Positions 28,056 to 39,922 of a stretch of 64,000 nt of DNA are shown here, in pieces. Source of the DNA: Enterovibrio norvegicus DSM 15893 (GTDB lineage Bacteria > Pseudomonadota > Gammaproteobacteria > Enterobacterales > Vibrionaceae). A model generated the notes under the pieces. The model saw only the letters and a program-made list of their open reading frames with translations. It had not been told where the DNA came from and did not search any database. The stretch covers positions 1-64,000 of the forward strand of contig NZ_FOWR01000011.1 in the NCBI RefSeq assembly GCF_900115495.1. Direction: 5' to 3'. Numbering within the stretch: the stretch's first letter is position 1; each line of letters opens with the position of its first letter. The position numbers were made by a program, and so were the translations under genes.

Positions 28056-31000
28056 TTACGCTTTACCGTATTTCTCAACAACGCGTGCGTGAAGCTCTTG
28101 TACTGAGTTCACTTTCGACATATCTACTGCGGCATGCGCCATACAGGTAGCAAACGCCGCATTTAGCGTTGTGGTGTAACTTACTTTCTCAGCCAGTGCG
28201 CCACGACGAAGTACTTTTGAGTCTTCAATCGCTTGGCGGCCTTCAGTGGTGTTCACGATGTAGCTGTATTCGCCGTTCTTGATTCGGTCAAGAATGTGAG
28301 GACGACCTTCGTGTACCTTGTTCACTAGGCGAGGGTTAATGCCCGCTTCACCAAGAACAACAGCAGTACCGTGTGTCGCATCCAGTTCAAAGCCAAGCTT
28401 GATAAGCTTCGCGGCAAGGTCAACAACACGCTGCTTGTCAGTATTACGAACAGACAGAAGTGCGCGACCTTTTTCACTGTATTGCTTACCACAGCCAAGA
28501 TCCGCTTTCGCAAACGCTTCAGCAAATGTGTCACCCACACCCATGACTTCACCGGTCGAGCGCATTTCTGGGCCCAACAGTGGGTCAACACCTGGGAACT
28601 TGTTGAACGGCAATACCACTTCTTTCACAGAGTAATACGGTGGAATGATTTCTTGTGTGAAACCTTGTGACTCAAGCGATTGGCCAGCCATAACACGCGC
28701 TGCAATTTTAGCCAGTGGTGCACCAGTAGCTTTCGATACAAATGGCACCGTACGTGCAGCACGCGGGTTCACCTCAATCAGGTAAACTTCGCCGTCTTTT
28801 ACTGCAAACTGCGTATTCATCAAACCACGAACACCCAATTCAAACGCCAGTTTTTCAACTTGGCGACGCATCTCGTCCTGAATGTCTTGGCTCAAGGTGT
28901 AAGCTGGCAGTGAACATGCAGAGTCACCTGAGTGAACACCCGCTTGTTCGATGTGCTCCATGATGCCGCCAATCACAACGCGTTCGCCGTCACAAATAGC
29001 ATCCACATCCACTTCGGTCGCATCATCAAGGAAACGGTCAAGCAGTACTGGTGATTCGTTAGAAACGCTTACCGCTTCATTGAAGTAACGGCGCAAGTCG
29101 TTTTCGTCATACACGATTTCCATTGCACGGCCACCCAGAACATACGATGGACGAACAACCAGAGGGAAACCAATCTCTTTTGACTTATCAATGGCTTGTT
29201 CCATTGTCGTCACTGTCGCATTTTCTGGTGTTTTCAAACCTAAACGGTCAACCGCAGATTGGAAACGTTCACGGTCTTCCGCACGGTCAATCGCATCTGG
29301 GCTCGTACCAATGATTGGCACACCAGCAGCTTCTAGCGCACGCGCCAATTTCAGTGGCGTTTGACCACCGTATTGCACGATAACGCCCTTAGGCTTTTCA
29401 ACACGAGCGATAGCGAGCACGTCTTCAAGTGTTACTGGCTCGAAGTACAAACGGTCAGACGTATCGTAATCGGTAGAAACCGTTTCAGGGTTACAGTTAA
29501 CCATGATGGTTTCATAGCCATCTTCACGAAGTGCTAGTGATGCGTGTACACAGCAGTAATCGAACTCGATACCTTGACCGATACGGTTTGGACCACCGCC
29601 CAATACCATGATCTTGTCTTTATCTGTTGGGTTCGCTTCACACTCTTCATCGTAAGAGCTGTACATGTACGCGGTATCAGACGAGAACTCTGCTGCACAG
29701 GTATCCACGCGCTTGTAAACAGGGTGGATGTCGTACTGGTCACGAAGCTTGCGGATTTCGTTTTCGCTCACACCCAATAGTTTGCTCAAACGTGCATCAG
29801 CGAAGCCTTTGCGTTTTAGTTTGCGCAGTACATCTTTGTTTAGACCCGCGAAGCCATTTTCTTTGACTTCAGCTTCGATTTTGACGATGTCTTCAATCTG
29901 TACCAAGAACCAGCGGTCAACATTGGTCAGCTTAAATACACCATCAACCGACATGCCTGCACGGAAAGCATCAGCGATGTACCAAATACGCTCAGCACCG
30001 GCATCTTTCAATTCGTGACGAATCTTGGTCATTGCGTCTGGTTCATCCAGATCGACCATCTCATCAAAGCCTGTCGCGCCAACTTCTAGGCCACGCAATG
30101 CTTTGTGAAGCGATTCTTGCTGGTTACGACCAATCGCCATGACTTCGCCCACAGATTTCATCTGAGTGGTCAGACGGTCATTCGCACCAGCAAATTTTTC
30201 GAAGTTAAAACGAGGGATCTTAGTCACAACGTAATCGATGGTTGGTTCAAATGATGCTGGTGTTGCACCGCCAGTGATGTCATTCATCAACTCATCAAGG
30301 GTGAAACCAACGGCTAGCTTCGCTGCCACTTTTGCAATCGGGAAGCCTGTTGCTTTCGATGCTAGCGCAGAAGAGCGAGATACGCGTGGGTTCATCTCGA
30401 TGATAACCATACGGCCATCTTTCGGGTTGATACCAAACTGAACGTTTGAGCCGCCGGTTTCTACGCCGATTTCACGCAGAACCGCTAGCGATGCGTTACG
30501 CATCAATTGGTATTCTTTGTCGGTCAGTGTTTGTGCTGGCGCCACAGTAATAGAGTCACCCGTGTGGATGCCCATTGCATCAAAGTTTTCGATGGCACAT
30601 ACGATGATACAGTTGTCGTTCTTGTCGCGAACAACTTCCATTTCGTATTCTTTCCAACCGATCAGAGATTCATCGATAAGAAGTTCGTTGGTTGGAGAAA
30701 GATCCAAACCACGACGACAGATGTCATCAAACTCTTCTTTGTTGTACGCGATACCACCACCGGTACCACCCATGGTAAAAGAAGGACGGATGATGCAAGG
30801 GAAACCGACCATGTCCAAAACTTTGTAAGCTTCTTCCATCGTTTTCGCTGTGTCTGCGGTTGGACATTCCAAACCGATAGACTTCATTGCTTTGTCGAAG
30901 CGCGAACGGTCTTCTGCTTTATCAATCGCATCCGCCGTTGCACCAATCATTTCGACGCCGAACTCAGCCAGTACACCGTGCTTTTCAAGTTCAAGCGCAC

Positions 31001-31292
31001 AGTTCAATGCCGTTTGACCGCCCATTGTCGGTAGAACCGCATCAGGACGCTCTTTTGCAATGATGTTGCGAACAACTTCCCATTGAATTGGCTCAATGTA
31101 AGTCGCATCCGCCATTTCTGGGTCGGTCATGATGGTGGCTGGGTTAGAGTTCACCAAAATAACGCGGTAACCCTCTTCACGCAGCGCTTTACAAGCTTGC
31201 GCACCTGAATAGTCAAACTCACACGCCTGGCCAATAACAATTGGGCCTGCGCCTAGAATAAGAATACTTTTTAAGTCTGTACGTTTTGGCAT
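28056..31292 (-). CDS. carB: Carbamoyl-phosphate synthase large subunit
   Basis: Makes carbamoyl phosphate from bicarbonate, ammonia (from CarA) and two ATP, for arginine and pyrimidine synthesis. 1078 residues (E. coli 1073). Two homologous ATP-grasp halves (about 1-400 and 550-935) are visible from repeats such as [19 protein letters not shown] and [19 protein letters not shown], and the last 140 residues are the MGS-like allosteric domain that senses UMP and ornithine. carA precedes it by 16 bp in the same operon; the gene ends 68 bp before a strong terminator. Confidence 0.98.
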   Translation of the reverse strand: MPKRTDLKSILILGAGPIVIGQACEFDYSGAQACKALREEGYRVILVNSNPATIMTDPEMADATYIEPIQWEVVRNIIAKERPDAVLPTMGGQTALNCALELEKHGVLAEFGVEMIGATADAIDKAEDRSRFDKAMKSIGLECPTADTAKTMEEAYKVLDMVGFPCIIRPSFTMGGTGGGIAYNKEEFDDICRRGLDLSPTNELLIDESLIGWKEYEMEVVRDKNDNCIIVCAIENFDAMGIHTGDSITVAPAQTLTDKEYQLMRNASLAVLREIGVETGGSNVQFGINPKDGRMVIIEMNPRVSRSSALASKATGFPIAKVAAKLAVGFTLDELMNDITGGATPASFEPTIDYVVTKIPRFNFEKFAGANDRLTTQMKSVGEVMAIGRNQQESLHKALRGLEVGATGFDEMVDLDEPDAMTKIRHELKDAGAERIWYIADAFRAGMSVDGVFKLTNVDRWFLVQIEDIVKIEAEVKENGFAGLNKDVLRKLKRKGFADARLSKLLGVSENEIRKLRDQYDIHPVYKRVDTCAAEFSSDTAYMYSSYDEECEANPTDKDKIMVLGGGPNRIGQGIEFDYCCVHASLALREDGYETIMVNCNPETVSTDYDTSDRLYFEPVTLEDVLAIARVEKPKGVIVQYGGQTPLKLARALEAAGVPIIGTSPDAIDRAEDRERFQSAVDRLGLKTPENATVTTMEQAIDKSKEIGFPLVVRPSYVLGGRAMEIVYDENDLRRYFNEAVSVSNESPVLLDRFLDDATEVDVDAICDGERVVIGGIMEHIEQAGVHSGDSACSLPAYTLSQDIQDEMRRQVEKLAFELGVRGLMNTQFAVKDGEVYLIEVNPRAARTVPFVSKATGAPLAKIAARVMAGQSLESQGFTQEIIPPYYSVKEVVLPFNKFPGVDPLLGPEMRSTGEVMGVGDTFAEAFAKADLGCGKQYSEKGRALLSVRNTDKQRVVDLAAKLIKLGFELDATHGTAVVLGEAGINPRLVNKVHEGRPHILDRIKNGEYSYIVNTTEGRQAIEDSKVLRRGALAEKVSYTTTLNAAFATCMAHAAVDMSKVNSVQELHARVVEKYGKA

Positions 31293-31308
31293 TCTCTGCT
31301 ACTCCGGA

Positions 31309-32448
31309 TTACGCGCTGTGTTGCTTAATAAGTTCAATGAAGTGGTCAAAAAGCGGTGCCGCATCGTGCGGACCAGGGCTCGCTTCAGGGTGCCCTTGGA
31401 AGCTAAAGGCTGGTTTATCTGTACGGTGAATACCCTGCAGAGAACCATCAAATAGCGATACGTGAGTAGCACGTAGATTTTCAGGAAGCGTGGCTTCGTC
31501 AGCGGCAAAACCGTGGTTTTGCGATGTGATCATCACAACGCTGCGATCCAAGTCTTTTACTGGGTGGTTTGCACCGTGGTGGCCAAACTTCATTTTTACC
31601 GTTTGGGCGCCCGATGCCAGAGCCAGAATTTGGTGACCAAGACAGATACCAAAAATTGGCAAACCTTTGTCTAGGAATACTTTTGTTGCTTCGATAGCGT
31701 ATGTACATGGCTCAGGGTCACCCGGGCCATTCGACAGGAATACACCATCAGGGTTAAGTGCCAATACATCTTCAGCAGATGTTTGTGCAGGGACGACGGT
31801 CAAACGACAACCACGATCCACCAGCATACGCAGAATGTTGCGCTTCGCACCGAAGTCGTAAGCAACAACGTGGAATGGTAATTCACTGCTGTCTTTTGCT
31901 TCTGGCAAACCGCCTTCTAGCGTCCAAGAGCCTTGCTTCCACTCATAAGCTTCTGCAGTGGTCACTTCTTTCGCCAAATCCATGCCTTTCAGACCTGGGA
32001 ATGCTTTCGCTTTAGCAAGTGCCAATGCTTCGTCAAGGTTGTCACCTGCAACGATACAACCGTTTTGTGCGCCTTTTTCACGTAATAGACGTGTCAGCTT
32101 ACGGGTATCGATGTCGGCGATACCAACGATGTTTTGAGACTTAAGGTAATCGGAAAGCGTTTGTTGGCTGCGGAAGTTTGAAGCAATAAGGGGAAGGTCA
32201 CGAATTACCAAGCCTTGCGCGTGGATTCTTGAGGATTCTTCGTCTTCGGTATTAGTACCGGTGTTGCCAATGTGGGGATAAGTAAGAGTAACAATTTGCT
32301 GAGAGTAAGAAGGGTCAGTGAGAATTTCTTGATACCCCGTCATCGAGGTATTAAAAACAACTTCACCAACAGCAGAACCATCAGCACCAATGGACACACC
32401 GTGGAATACAGTCCCATCTTCTAGGACTAAGAGCGCAGACTTGCTCAA
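31309..32448 (-). CDS. carA: Carbamoyl-phosphate synthase small subunit (glutaminase)
   Basis: Hydrolyses glutamine and channels ammonia to CarB. 379 residues (E. coli 382). The C-terminal class I amidotransferase domain shows [15 protein letters not shown] (nucleophile cysteine) and the catalytic His-Glu in [11 protein letters not shown]. The likely start is a TTG in TTGAGCAAGTCT, giving [12 protein letters not shown], eight bases after GGAGG; E. coli carA also uses TTG. An ATG does not exist at this place. Upstream lie ARG-box-like repeats and a promoter. dapB is upstream in the same direction. Confidence 0.95.
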   Translation of the reverse strand: MSKSALLVLEDGTVFHGVSIGADGSAVGEVVFNTSMTGYQEILTDPSYSQQIVTLTYPHIGNTGTNTEDEESSRIHAQGLVIRDLPLIASNFRSQQTLSDYLKSQNIVGIADIDTRKLTRLLREKGAQNGCIVAGDNLDEALALAKAKAFPGLKGMDLAKEVTTAEAYEWKQGSWTLEGGLPEAKDSSELPFHVVAYDFGAKRNILRMLVDRGCRLTVVPAQTSAEDVLALNPDGVFLSNGPGDPEPCTYAIEATKVFLDKGLPIFGICLGHQILALASGAQTVKMKFGHHGANHPVKDLDRSVVMITSQNHGFAADEATLPENLRATHVSLFDGSLQGIHRTDKPAFSFQGHPEASPGPHDAAPLFDHFIELIKQHSA

Positions 32449-32461
32449 GACAACCTCCAAA

Positions 32462-32496
32462 TCAATAAAAATGCAAAATAAATAGATAAATTCGCA
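32462..32496 (-). promoter_or_regulatory. Tandem ARG-box-like sites before carA
   Basis: Two 14-bp sites on the minus strand, TGCATTTTTATTGA (32475-32462) and TGCGAATTTATCTA (32496-32483), have centres exactly 21 bp apart, the spacing of paired ArgR sites. The first matches the TGAATWWWWATTCA consensus well, the second less well. They overlap the predicted start of carA RNA, as at the E. coli carAB P2 promoter. Confidence 0.5.
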
Positions 32497-32503
32497 TTAA
32501 GTC

Positions 32504-32532
32504 ATTCCATACAATTGCCAGTTCGACGTCAA
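32504..32532 (-). promoter_or_regulatory. carA promoter
   Basis: TTGACG (32532-32527) and TGGAAT (32509-32504) with 17-bp spacing on the minus strand. RNA would start close to 32497, inside the ARG-box pair. Only the -35 is near consensus. Confidence 0.5.
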
Positions 32533-32942
32533 GCCGAAATTTGACAAATTGCGCGCATTCTAGAGATCCACGCCGAATGTGTCAACAGGACTCGCAAAAA
32601 AGAACATAACTTTCACCCACCCTAAATAGTTTTCACCCTCAAGCGTATAAAAACCCCACTAAACTCAAGCGAAATACGCATTTCCCATAAAAACACCTCT
32701 TACCATGGTTGGCTGAGCATTCGAAAAGAAAGGTAAGCAATCAGACCATTACGCAACCGTTTCCTAATGTTATCTTTTCGATACTTTTAGAGGCTAAAGC
32801 AGCATAAACAGGGGCAAAGGCACAAAAGCACACCTAAACATGGTGGAAACATGGAAAGGAAAGAGAGAAAGGAAAGATCCAGAGAAAGGGGAAAACACCA
32901 TGCAGTCCGCTCACGCAAACTGCATAGTTAATCGAATTTTGA
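32533..32942. other. Gene-free gap between carA and dapB
   Basis: No credible ORF. The 32820-32890 part is unusually purine-rich on the plus strand. A hairpin ATGCAGT/ACTGCAT (32899-32905 with 32920-32926 approximately) 20-40 bp past the dapB stop may end dapB RNA, though its T-run is weak. Distal carA control sites (PurR, IHF, PepA in E. coli) could lie here, but none is clear. Confidence 0.4.
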
Positions 32943-33764
<822 letters not shown>

Positions 33765-33908
33765 TCAATCTTGGTCAGCGCCACGTCAACGCGGCGCAAT
33801 AAAATCATTCGTTTGTCACTCTACCTTTTTCAAACAGTGATGTATATCCGAGCAATGCTTGGAATGACGCTCTGTATCGTCGACGAAATTCTTCCCGCGT
33901 TAAAACGC

Positions 33909-33932
33909 AAAAAGGAGCCAAAGGCTCCTTTT
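33909..33932 (-). terminator. ispH operon terminator
   Basis: AAAAGGAGCC (33910-33919) pairs with GGCTCCTTTT (33923-33932); five T follow on the minus strand. Ends the ribF-ileS-lspA-fkpB-ispH gene group. Confidence 0.9.
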
Positions 33933-33959
33933 ACACAATCGAGAATAATCAAGGTGTCG

Positions 33960-34904
33960 TTAGTCAATATGCTTAACTTGAAGCTCGCGCGGCACTTCAA
34001 AGAACATGTTTTCTTCACGTCCTTTCAATTCTTCCACCGCCGTACCGCCATACGCTTCAATTTGAGCAATGATAAGATTCACAAGTTCTTCTGGTGCTGA
34101 CGCACCCGCCGTCACCCCGACCTTCACCTTGCTTTCAAACCATTCCGCCTTCACATCTTCTGCGCAATCCGTCAGGTATGCTGGCGTTCCCAGTTTTTCA
34201 CTCAATTCACGTAAGCGATTGGAGTTTGAACTGTTCTTCGACCCCACCACCACCATCACATCACATTGTGTCGCCAACTCACGAACTGCATCTTGGCGAT
34301 TTTGGGTGGCGTAACAAATGTCATCTTTGCGCGGGCCTTGGATCTCAGGGAATACCTCACGTAATCGGTCAATCACGTCTGCCGTTTCATCCACCGACAA
34401 GGTGGTTTGACTGACGTAGTGCAAGTTAGAAGGGTCTTTCACATTGATGGTATGGACATCTTCCGCCGTTTCCACCAAGTACATACCACCTGTTTCGCTG
34501 GCGTACTGTCCCATGGTGCCTTCCACTTCTGGATGACCAGCATGGCCAATCAGCACCACTTCCATATTCTTACGACTTGCACGCGCAACTTCCATATGCA
34601 CTTTAGTCACTAACGGACACGTTGCGTCGAACACGGTTAGACTGCGAGATTTTGCTTCATTGCGAACCGCTTGTGACACACCGTGGGCTGAAAAAATAAC
34701 AATGCTGTCATCTGGCACTTCACTGAGCTCTTCAACAAACACAGCACCACGAGACTTTAGGCCTTCCACAACAAAGCGGTTATGCACGACTTCATGACGC
34801 ACATAAATAGGAGGCTGATACATTTCTAGTGCACGCTCAACAATGCTGATAGCACGATCGACACCGGCACAAAACCCACGAGGGTTAGCTAGCAAAATCT
34901 TCAT
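33960..34904 (-). CDS. ispH: 4-hydroxy-3-methylbut-2-enyl diphosphate reductase IspH
   Basis: The last step of the MEP isoprenoid pathway, yielding IPP and DMAPP. 314 residues (E. coli 316). The three [4Fe-4S] ligands are at C12 (RGFCAGVDR), C96 (DATCPLVTK) and C197 (DDICYATQN), the same numbering as E. coli. It ends the fkpB-ispH pair; its ATG comes 12 bp after the fkpB stop. Confidence 0.97.
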   Translation of the reverse strand: MKILLANPRGFCAGVDRAISIVERALEMYQPPIYVRHEVVHNRFVVEGLKSRGAVFVEELSEVPDDSIVIFSAHGVSQAVRNEAKSRSLTVFDATCPLVTKVHMEVARASRKNMEVVLIGHAGHPEVEGTMGQYASETGGMYLVETAEDVHTINVKDPSNLHYVSQTTLSVDETADVIDRLREVFPEIQGPRKDDICYATQNRQDAVRELATQCDVMVVVGSKNSSNSNRLRELSEKLGTPAYLTDCAEDVKAEWFESKVKVGVTAGASAPEELVNLIIAQIEAYGGTAVEELKGREENMFFEVPRELQVKHID

Positions 34905-34915
34905 TACAACGCCTT

Positions 34916-35347
34916 TTAACCGACACTCACTATTTCTACATCAAAGATGACATTTTGGCCGGCGAGTGGGTGATTAAAATCCACCGTGACAGACTCGCCC
35001 GACACTTCCGTAATGACACCTGGAATTTCCTGACCACCGGGACCTGCAAACGCGACGATGGTACCTTCCTCTAAAGGAATGTCCCCAGAAAATTGACTGC
35101 GATCCATATGTTGGATGTTGTCAGGGTTGGATTGGCCAAACGCATCATCAGGACCCAGTGTAAAACTGGCTTTCTCGCCTTCGGATAAACCTAATAGGCA
35201 CTTTTCAAAGTTATCCGTCAAACTGCCATCGCCCATCACAAGCTTCGCAGGTTTGCCAGATGTCTGGGTGCTATCTGCTACAGAACCGTCTTCCAGTTTT
35301 ATGGTGAAGTGCATAACCACTTCACTCTTAGCACTAATGTTTGCCAT
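34916..35347 (-). CDS. fkpB: FKBP-type peptidyl-prolyl isomerase FkpB (SlpA)
   Basis: A cytoplasmic prolyl isomerase and chaperone. 143 residues (E. coli 149), with the two-domain form of SlyD/SlpA: an FKBP core ([25 protein letters not shown] and the C-terminal [18 protein letters not shown], given here only in part) and an inserted flap (about 70-125). No metal-binding tail, unlike SlyD. Sits between lspA and ispH, its usual place. It is preceded by three hairpins. Confidence 0.95.
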   Translation of the reverse strand: MANISAKSEVVMHFTIKLEDGSVADSTQTSGKPAKLVMGDGSLTDNFEKCLLGLSEGEKASFTLGPDDAFGQSNPDNIQHMDRSQFSGDIPLEEGTIVAFAGPGGQEIPGVITEVSGESVTVDFNHPLAGQNVIFDVEIVSVG

Positions 35348-35391
35348 TCAACCATCCTTGAATTCAATGAGGACGTTTACCGTCCAATCTT

Positions 35392-35488
35392 ACCCAGTAA
35401 CATCTTAATGTTGGGTATAAACCCCAATTCTAATTGGGTTATGTATTTTTGAATACAATACGGCGCTGCCCGTAAAACGACCAGCGCC
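35392..35488 (-). promoter_or_regulatory. Three successive hairpins between lspA and fkpB
   Basis: On the minus strand: GGCGCTG/CAGCGCC (35488-35462), a perfect CCCAATT/AATTGGG with a 2-nt loop (35438-35423), and ACCCA/TGGGT enclosing a further AACAT/ATGTT (35416-35392). The first could be a weak terminator of lspA; none has a long T-run. A role in fkpB control is unproven. Confidence 0.4.
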
Positions 35489-35522
35489 ATAGTGTTATTT
35501 CTTTTGTCTCACCACAAACCGT

Positions 35523-36035
35523 TTACTCAGTTTCAGCGGCTTGTTTTCTTGAGGACAAAATACTTTCCAGCACAATCAAACCAGCACCAATACAAATTGC
35601 CGTATCTGCCAGGTTAAAGGCTGGCCAGTGATTCTTTCCGATAAAGAAATCGAGGAAATCGATCACGAAGCCATGAACAAGACGATCAAACAAGTTACCG
35701 ATCGCACCACCAATGACTAAGGCATAAGCGATGTTCAAGATCTTGTTGCTCGCAGGTGTTTGGCGCATCCAGTACGCCAACATGCCTGATACAGTCAGTG
35801 CAATAGCCGCGAAGAACCATCGCTGCCAGCCACCGGCATCGCTCAAGAAGCTGAATGCAGCACCGTAATTGTGAACATACAAAAGGTTAAAGAAAGGCAG
35901 CACCTCAATGCGGTTCGCCCAACCATATCCCATCGTGTCCATAACAAACAGTTTGCTGCCAATATCCAACACGAACACCAGCAGTGCTAGCCACAGCCAA
36001 CGCACACCCGACTGTTTTACTGTCAGATCTTTCAT
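35523..36035 (-). CDS. lspA: Prolipoprotein signal peptidase LspA
   Basis: An inner-membrane aspartyl protease that removes lipoprotein signal peptides, target of globomycin. 170 residues (E. coli 164), four transmembrane helices, with the active-site aspartates in [18 protein letters not shown] and [11 protein letters not shown]. The start [13 protein letters not shown] is used. It follows ileS by 34 bp, the usual ribF-ileS-lspA-fkpB-ispH order. Confidence 0.96.
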   Translation of the reverse strand: MKDLTVKQSGVRWLWLALLVFVLDIGSKLFVMDTMGYGWANRIEVLPFFNLLYVHNYGAAFSFLSDAGGWQRWFFAAIALTVSGMLAYWMRQTPASNKILNIAYALVIGGAIGNLFDRLVHGFVIDFLDFFIGKNHWPAFNLADTAICIGAGLIVLESILSSRKQAAETE

Positions 36036-36069
36036 CCAGCCTTCCTACTCTCTTTATGCGTGATGACGA

Positions 36070-38898
36070 TTACGCGAATTGACGCGTTTCGCCTTCACCA
36101 TCAATGTTACTTACACAACGACCACATAGGGTTGGATGTGCGTCGATTGTGCCTACATCTGCAACATGGTGCCAGCAACGCTCACACTTCTCTGCATCTG
36201 ATTTCGCAACAACCACAGACAAACCATCGATTTCTGTTGCCACTGCAGCTTCCGGCGCTGCGTCAGTCGCAACAACGTCTGCTTTTGAGGTCAGCAACAC
36301 GAAACGTAGCTCATTACCCATCGCTTCTAGCTTGGCAGCAAACTCAGGTTTCGCATAAAGGGTGATTTCAGCTTCGAGTGAACCACCGATTTTCTTATCG
36401 TTACGCGCTTGTTCCAATACTTTGTTAACAGCACCGCGAACACGCAGCAATTCAGACCAGAATGCGTTGTTCAGCGTCTCGTCATCGTTCAGACCAAACA
36501 AACCGTCGTACCACACTTCAGTGAATACGTACTTGTTGCGAACGCCCGGCATTTCGTTCCAGATTTCATCTGCAGTGAACGACATGATCGGTGCCATCCA
36601 GCGAACCAACGCTTCCATGATATGGAACAAGGCCGTTTGACAGCTGCGGTGCGCAAGGCCACCTGCTTTCGCGGTGTATTGACGGTCTTTGATGATGTCC
36701 AAGTAGAATGAACCCATCTCTACAGAACAGAACTGCATCAGACGTTGTGTTACTGCGTGGAAGTTACACTCTTCAAACGCTTTCAGAATCTCTTCTTGTG
36801 CTTCCAGTGCCTTACCAACCGCCCAGCGGTCTGCAATCACCATGTCTTCCGCTGCAACCATGTCAGTTTCAGGGTTGAAACCGTTCAAGTTAGCCAGCAG
36901 GAAGCGCGCCGTGTTACGAATGCGGCGATACGCATCAGCACTGCGGTTTAGGATTTGATCTGACACGGTCATTTCGCCCGTGTAATCCGTTGATGCCACC
37001 CACAAGCGTAAGATGTCGCCACCCAACTTGTTCATCACTTCTTGTGGAGAAACAACGTTACCGATCGACTTAGACATCTTACGGCCTTGACCATCAACGG
37101 TGAAACCGTGGGTCAATACTTGCTTGTAAGGTGCGGCATTTTTGATTGCAACAGACGTCATAAGTGACGATTGGAACCAGCCACGGTGTTGATCCGAGCC
37201 TTCCAAGTACATGTCAGCTTCATGGCCGTTGAATTCCGCACGTTGGTTAACAACTGCATAGTGCGTAGCACCTGAGTCGAACCATACGTCGAGGGTATCC
37301 AATACTTTTTCGTAGCTTTCAGCGTCGTCACCAAGCAACTCTGCCGTGTCGAGATCCCACCACGCTTGAATGCCTGATTGTTCAACTTTCTGCGCCACTT
37401 GCTCGATCAGTTCAACCGTGTTCGGGTGAAGTTCTGAGGTTTCCTTGTGAACGAACAACGCAATTGGCACGCCCCACGTACGTTGACGGGAGATACACCA
37501 ATCAGGGCGACCTTCAACCATCGACTCGATGCGGTTTTGACCCCACTCAGGGATCCACTTTACGTTTTTGATCTCTTCCAGTGCTTTCGCACGCAGGCCA
37601 GCTTTCTCCATAGAGATAAACCACTGCGGCGTTGCACGGAAAATGATCGGTGTTTTGTGGCGCCAGCAATGTGGGTAGCTATGCTCGTACGCGTGGTGAT
37701 GAAGCAAAGAACCGTGTTCTTTCAACACGTCAATCACGTTGTCGTTTGCTTTTAACACGTGTTGACCCGCAAACAACTCGGTATCTGGCAAGTAAACGCC
37801 GTTACTGCCGACTGGGTTCGCCACTTCTAGGCCGTACTTTTGACCTACCACGAAGTCTTCTTGACCGTGACCAGGTGCAGTGTGAACCACACCCGTACCT
37901 GATTCTGTCGTTACGTGTTCGCCACAAATAACCGGCACATCAAAGCTGTAAAACGGGTGGTTGAAGCGCAATAGCTCCAACGCGTCACCTTGGCAGAAGC
38001 CAAGATTATGGAAATGTTCGATACCTGCGCGATCCATCACTTGCTTCGCAAGTTCAGATGCCACGATCAAACGGCGAGGCGTCTCGCCTTCCACTTGAAC
38101 AAGTACATATTCCAGCGCATCAGAAACGGCCACTGCACGGTTTGCAGGCAACGTCCAAGGCGTGGTGGTCCAGATAACGATAGACACGTCACCGTGACCT
38201 TCATGGCCTTCCGCCAAACCGAATTTTGCCAGTACCGCTGCTTCGTCCGTCGCGCGGAACATCACATCAATAGAAGGAGACACTTTGTTCTCATATTCTA
38301 CTTCTGCTTCAGCCAGTGCTGAACCACAGTCAGTACACCAGTGAACAGGCTTAAAGCCTTTGTGGAGGTGACCGTTGTCTGCGATTTTGCCTAGTGCACG
38401 GATGATGTTCGCTTCAGTGTTGAAGTCCATGGTCAGGTATGGCTTATCCCACTCACCCAACACACCAAGACGTTTGAAATCCGCCTTTTGGCCTTCAACT
38501 TGCTTTGCTGCGTACTCACGACACTTCTGACGGAATTCAGCAGCCGTCACTTTTTTGCCCGGCTTGCCGACTTTCTTCTCAACCATCAGTTCGATTGGTA
38601 GACCGTGACAGTCCCAACCAGGTACGTAAGGTGCGTCAAAGTCCGACAATGTTTTGGACTTAATAATAATGTCTTTAAGAATCTTGTTTACTGAGTGACC
38701 AATATGGATGTTGCCGTTTGCATACGGAGGGCCGTCATGCAGGATGAAAGATTTCTTGCCTTTTTTCGCTTTACGGATCTCGCCGTAAAGATCTTCATCG
38801 TACCAACGCTTGAGCATTTGCGGCTCACGTTGTGCAAGATTACCTCGCATCGGAAACGCGGTTTCCGGCAGGTTTAAGGTATCTTTAAAGTCACTCAT
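36070..38898 (-). CDS. ileS: Isoleucyl-tRNA synthetase, in one frame with ribF
   Basis: Charges tRNA-Ile. From the ATG of [15 protein letters not shown] the product is 942 residues (E. coli 938). Class I marks are intact: HIGH in [12 protein letters not shown] (about 62-73), KMSKS in [10 protein letters not shown] (about 600-610), the CP1 editing domain, and a C-terminal zinc site CERCWHH...CGRCVSN. Upstream there is no stop: the frame runs directly into ribF. The ATG has only a weak CGGAA ribosome site, 10 bp away, so the protein may be made alone by coupling or as a RibF-IleS fusion. See findings. Confidence 0.95.
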   Translation of the reverse strand: MSDFKDTLNLPETAFPMRGNLAQREPQMLKRWYDEDLYGEIRKAKKGKKSFILHDGPPYANGNIHIGHSVNKILKDIIIKSKTLSDFDAPYVPGWDCHGLPIELMVEKKVGKPGKKVTAAEFRQKCREYAAKQVEGQKADFKRLGVLGEWDKPYLTMDFNTEANIIRALGKIADNGHLHKGFKPVHWCTDCGSALAEAEVEYENKVSPSIDVMFRATDEAAVLAKFGLAEGHEGHGDVSIVIWTTTPWTLPANRAVAVSDALEYVLVQVEGETPRRLIVASELAKQVMDRAGIEHFHNLGFCQGDALELLRFNHPFYSFDVPVICGEHVTTESGTGVVHTAPGHGQEDFVVGQKYGLEVANPVGSNGVYLPDTELFAGQHVLKANDNVIDVLKEHGSLLHHHAYEHSYPHCWRHKTPIIFRATPQWFISMEKAGLRAKALEEIKNVKWIPEWGQNRIESMVEGRPDWCISRQRTWGVPIALFVHKETSELHPNTVELIEQVAQKVEQSGIQAWWDLDTAELLGDDAESYEKVLDTLDVWFDSGATHYAVVNQRAEFNGHEADMYLEGSDQHRGWFQSSLMTSVAIKNAAPYKQVLTHGFTVDGQGRKMSKSIGNVVSPQEVMNKLGGDILRLWVASTDYTGEMTVSDQILNRSADAYRRIRNTARFLLANLNGFNPETDMVAAEDMVIADRWAVGKALEAQEEILKAFEECNFHAVTQRLMQFCSVEMGSFYLDIIKDRQYTAKAGGLAHRSCQTALFHIMEALVRWMAPIMSFTADEIWNEMPGVRNKYVFTEVWYDGLFGLNDDETLNNAFWSELLRVRGAVNKVLEQARNDKKIGGSLEAEITLYAKPEFAAKLEAMGNELRFVLLTSKADVVATDAAPEAAVATEIDGLSVVVAKSDAEKCERCWHHVADVGTIDAHPTLCGRCVSNIDGEGETRQFA

Positions 38899-39861
38899 TG
38901 ATTGTTCATTCCGTATGGACGTTTTCGACATTATCTTGACCAGCCAGCCACGCGCTGTCTGGTCATCAAGTTCAATTTGGGCTTTTAGTTCGTCTAGCGA
39001 ACCAAATTTTTTCTCATCTCGCAGCTTATGAAGAAGCTGCACTTCAACATGTCGACCGTAAAGATCGCCAGCGAAGTCAAAAAGGTGCACTTCCAGTTGT
39101 TGGCGTACACCATTAACGGTTGGTCGCGTGCCTACGTTGGCAACACCACCTAACCATGTGTTCTCATCAATACCGCCAACCTTGACGACATACACACCTG
39201 ACACAGGCGTAACGCGTCGTTTCAAGGGTACATTTGCGGTAGGGAATCCGATGGTACGACCCAGCTTTTTACCGTGGGAAACACGCCCACTGATGCTGTA
39301 AGGTCGCCCTAGCATCTGCTCCACAGCGTCCTGCTCGCCTCGTGCCAATTCATCACGAATGGCCGTACTGCTAACACGCTGCTCTGAGACACAAAAACTT
39401 TGCGTACTCACCACATCAAAATGTGCAGATTTTGCTTCTTGTTGCAGATAAACAAAATCACCCTGACGCATAGCGCCAAAGCGGAAGTCATCGCCGACCA
39501 CGAGAAACTTAACACCCAATTGTTCAGCCAACAAGCGATGAACAAAGTCATAGGGCGTCATGGCAGCGAATTTTGCATTAAAATTCACCACAAGTAACCG
39601 CTCAACGCCTAATTTCGCCAGTTGCGTGTACTTGTCACGCAAACGGGTCAATCGCGCAGGCGCTCGATCAGCAGCAAACAGTTCTCTTGGTTGCGGTTCA
39701 AACAGCATGACCGTGGGCGGAACACCCAACTCTCGGGCCTTCTTTACCACTTGAATAAGCACTTGTTGGTGGCCTAAATGCACACCATCAAAGTTACCGA
39801 TCGTCAGTACGCACCCTCGGTGTCTGTCTCGGATGTTATGAATGCCTCGGATCAATTCCAT
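38899..39861 (-). CDS. ribF: Bifunctional riboflavin kinase/FAD synthetase RibF, without its own stop codon
   Basis: Makes FMN and FAD. The N-terminal FAD synthetase part has the nucleotide-binding [13 protein letters not shown] (about 20-32) and [12 protein letters not shown]; the C-terminal riboflavin kinase part has [11 protein letters not shown] (about 201-211) with the PTAN motif, then [22 protein letters not shown]. It is full length: conserved sequence ends near residue 308 (family size 305-315). No stop follows; the frame continues for about 12 residues and then into IleS. Its own start is an ATG giving [12 protein letters not shown]. Upstream of ileS as in E. coli. Confidence 0.92.
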
Positions 39862-39922
39862 AATGGTAAAACTGCTTTCCCCTAAAAAAACCGACGGATT
39901 ATATACTAGTTATGCGCAGCAA

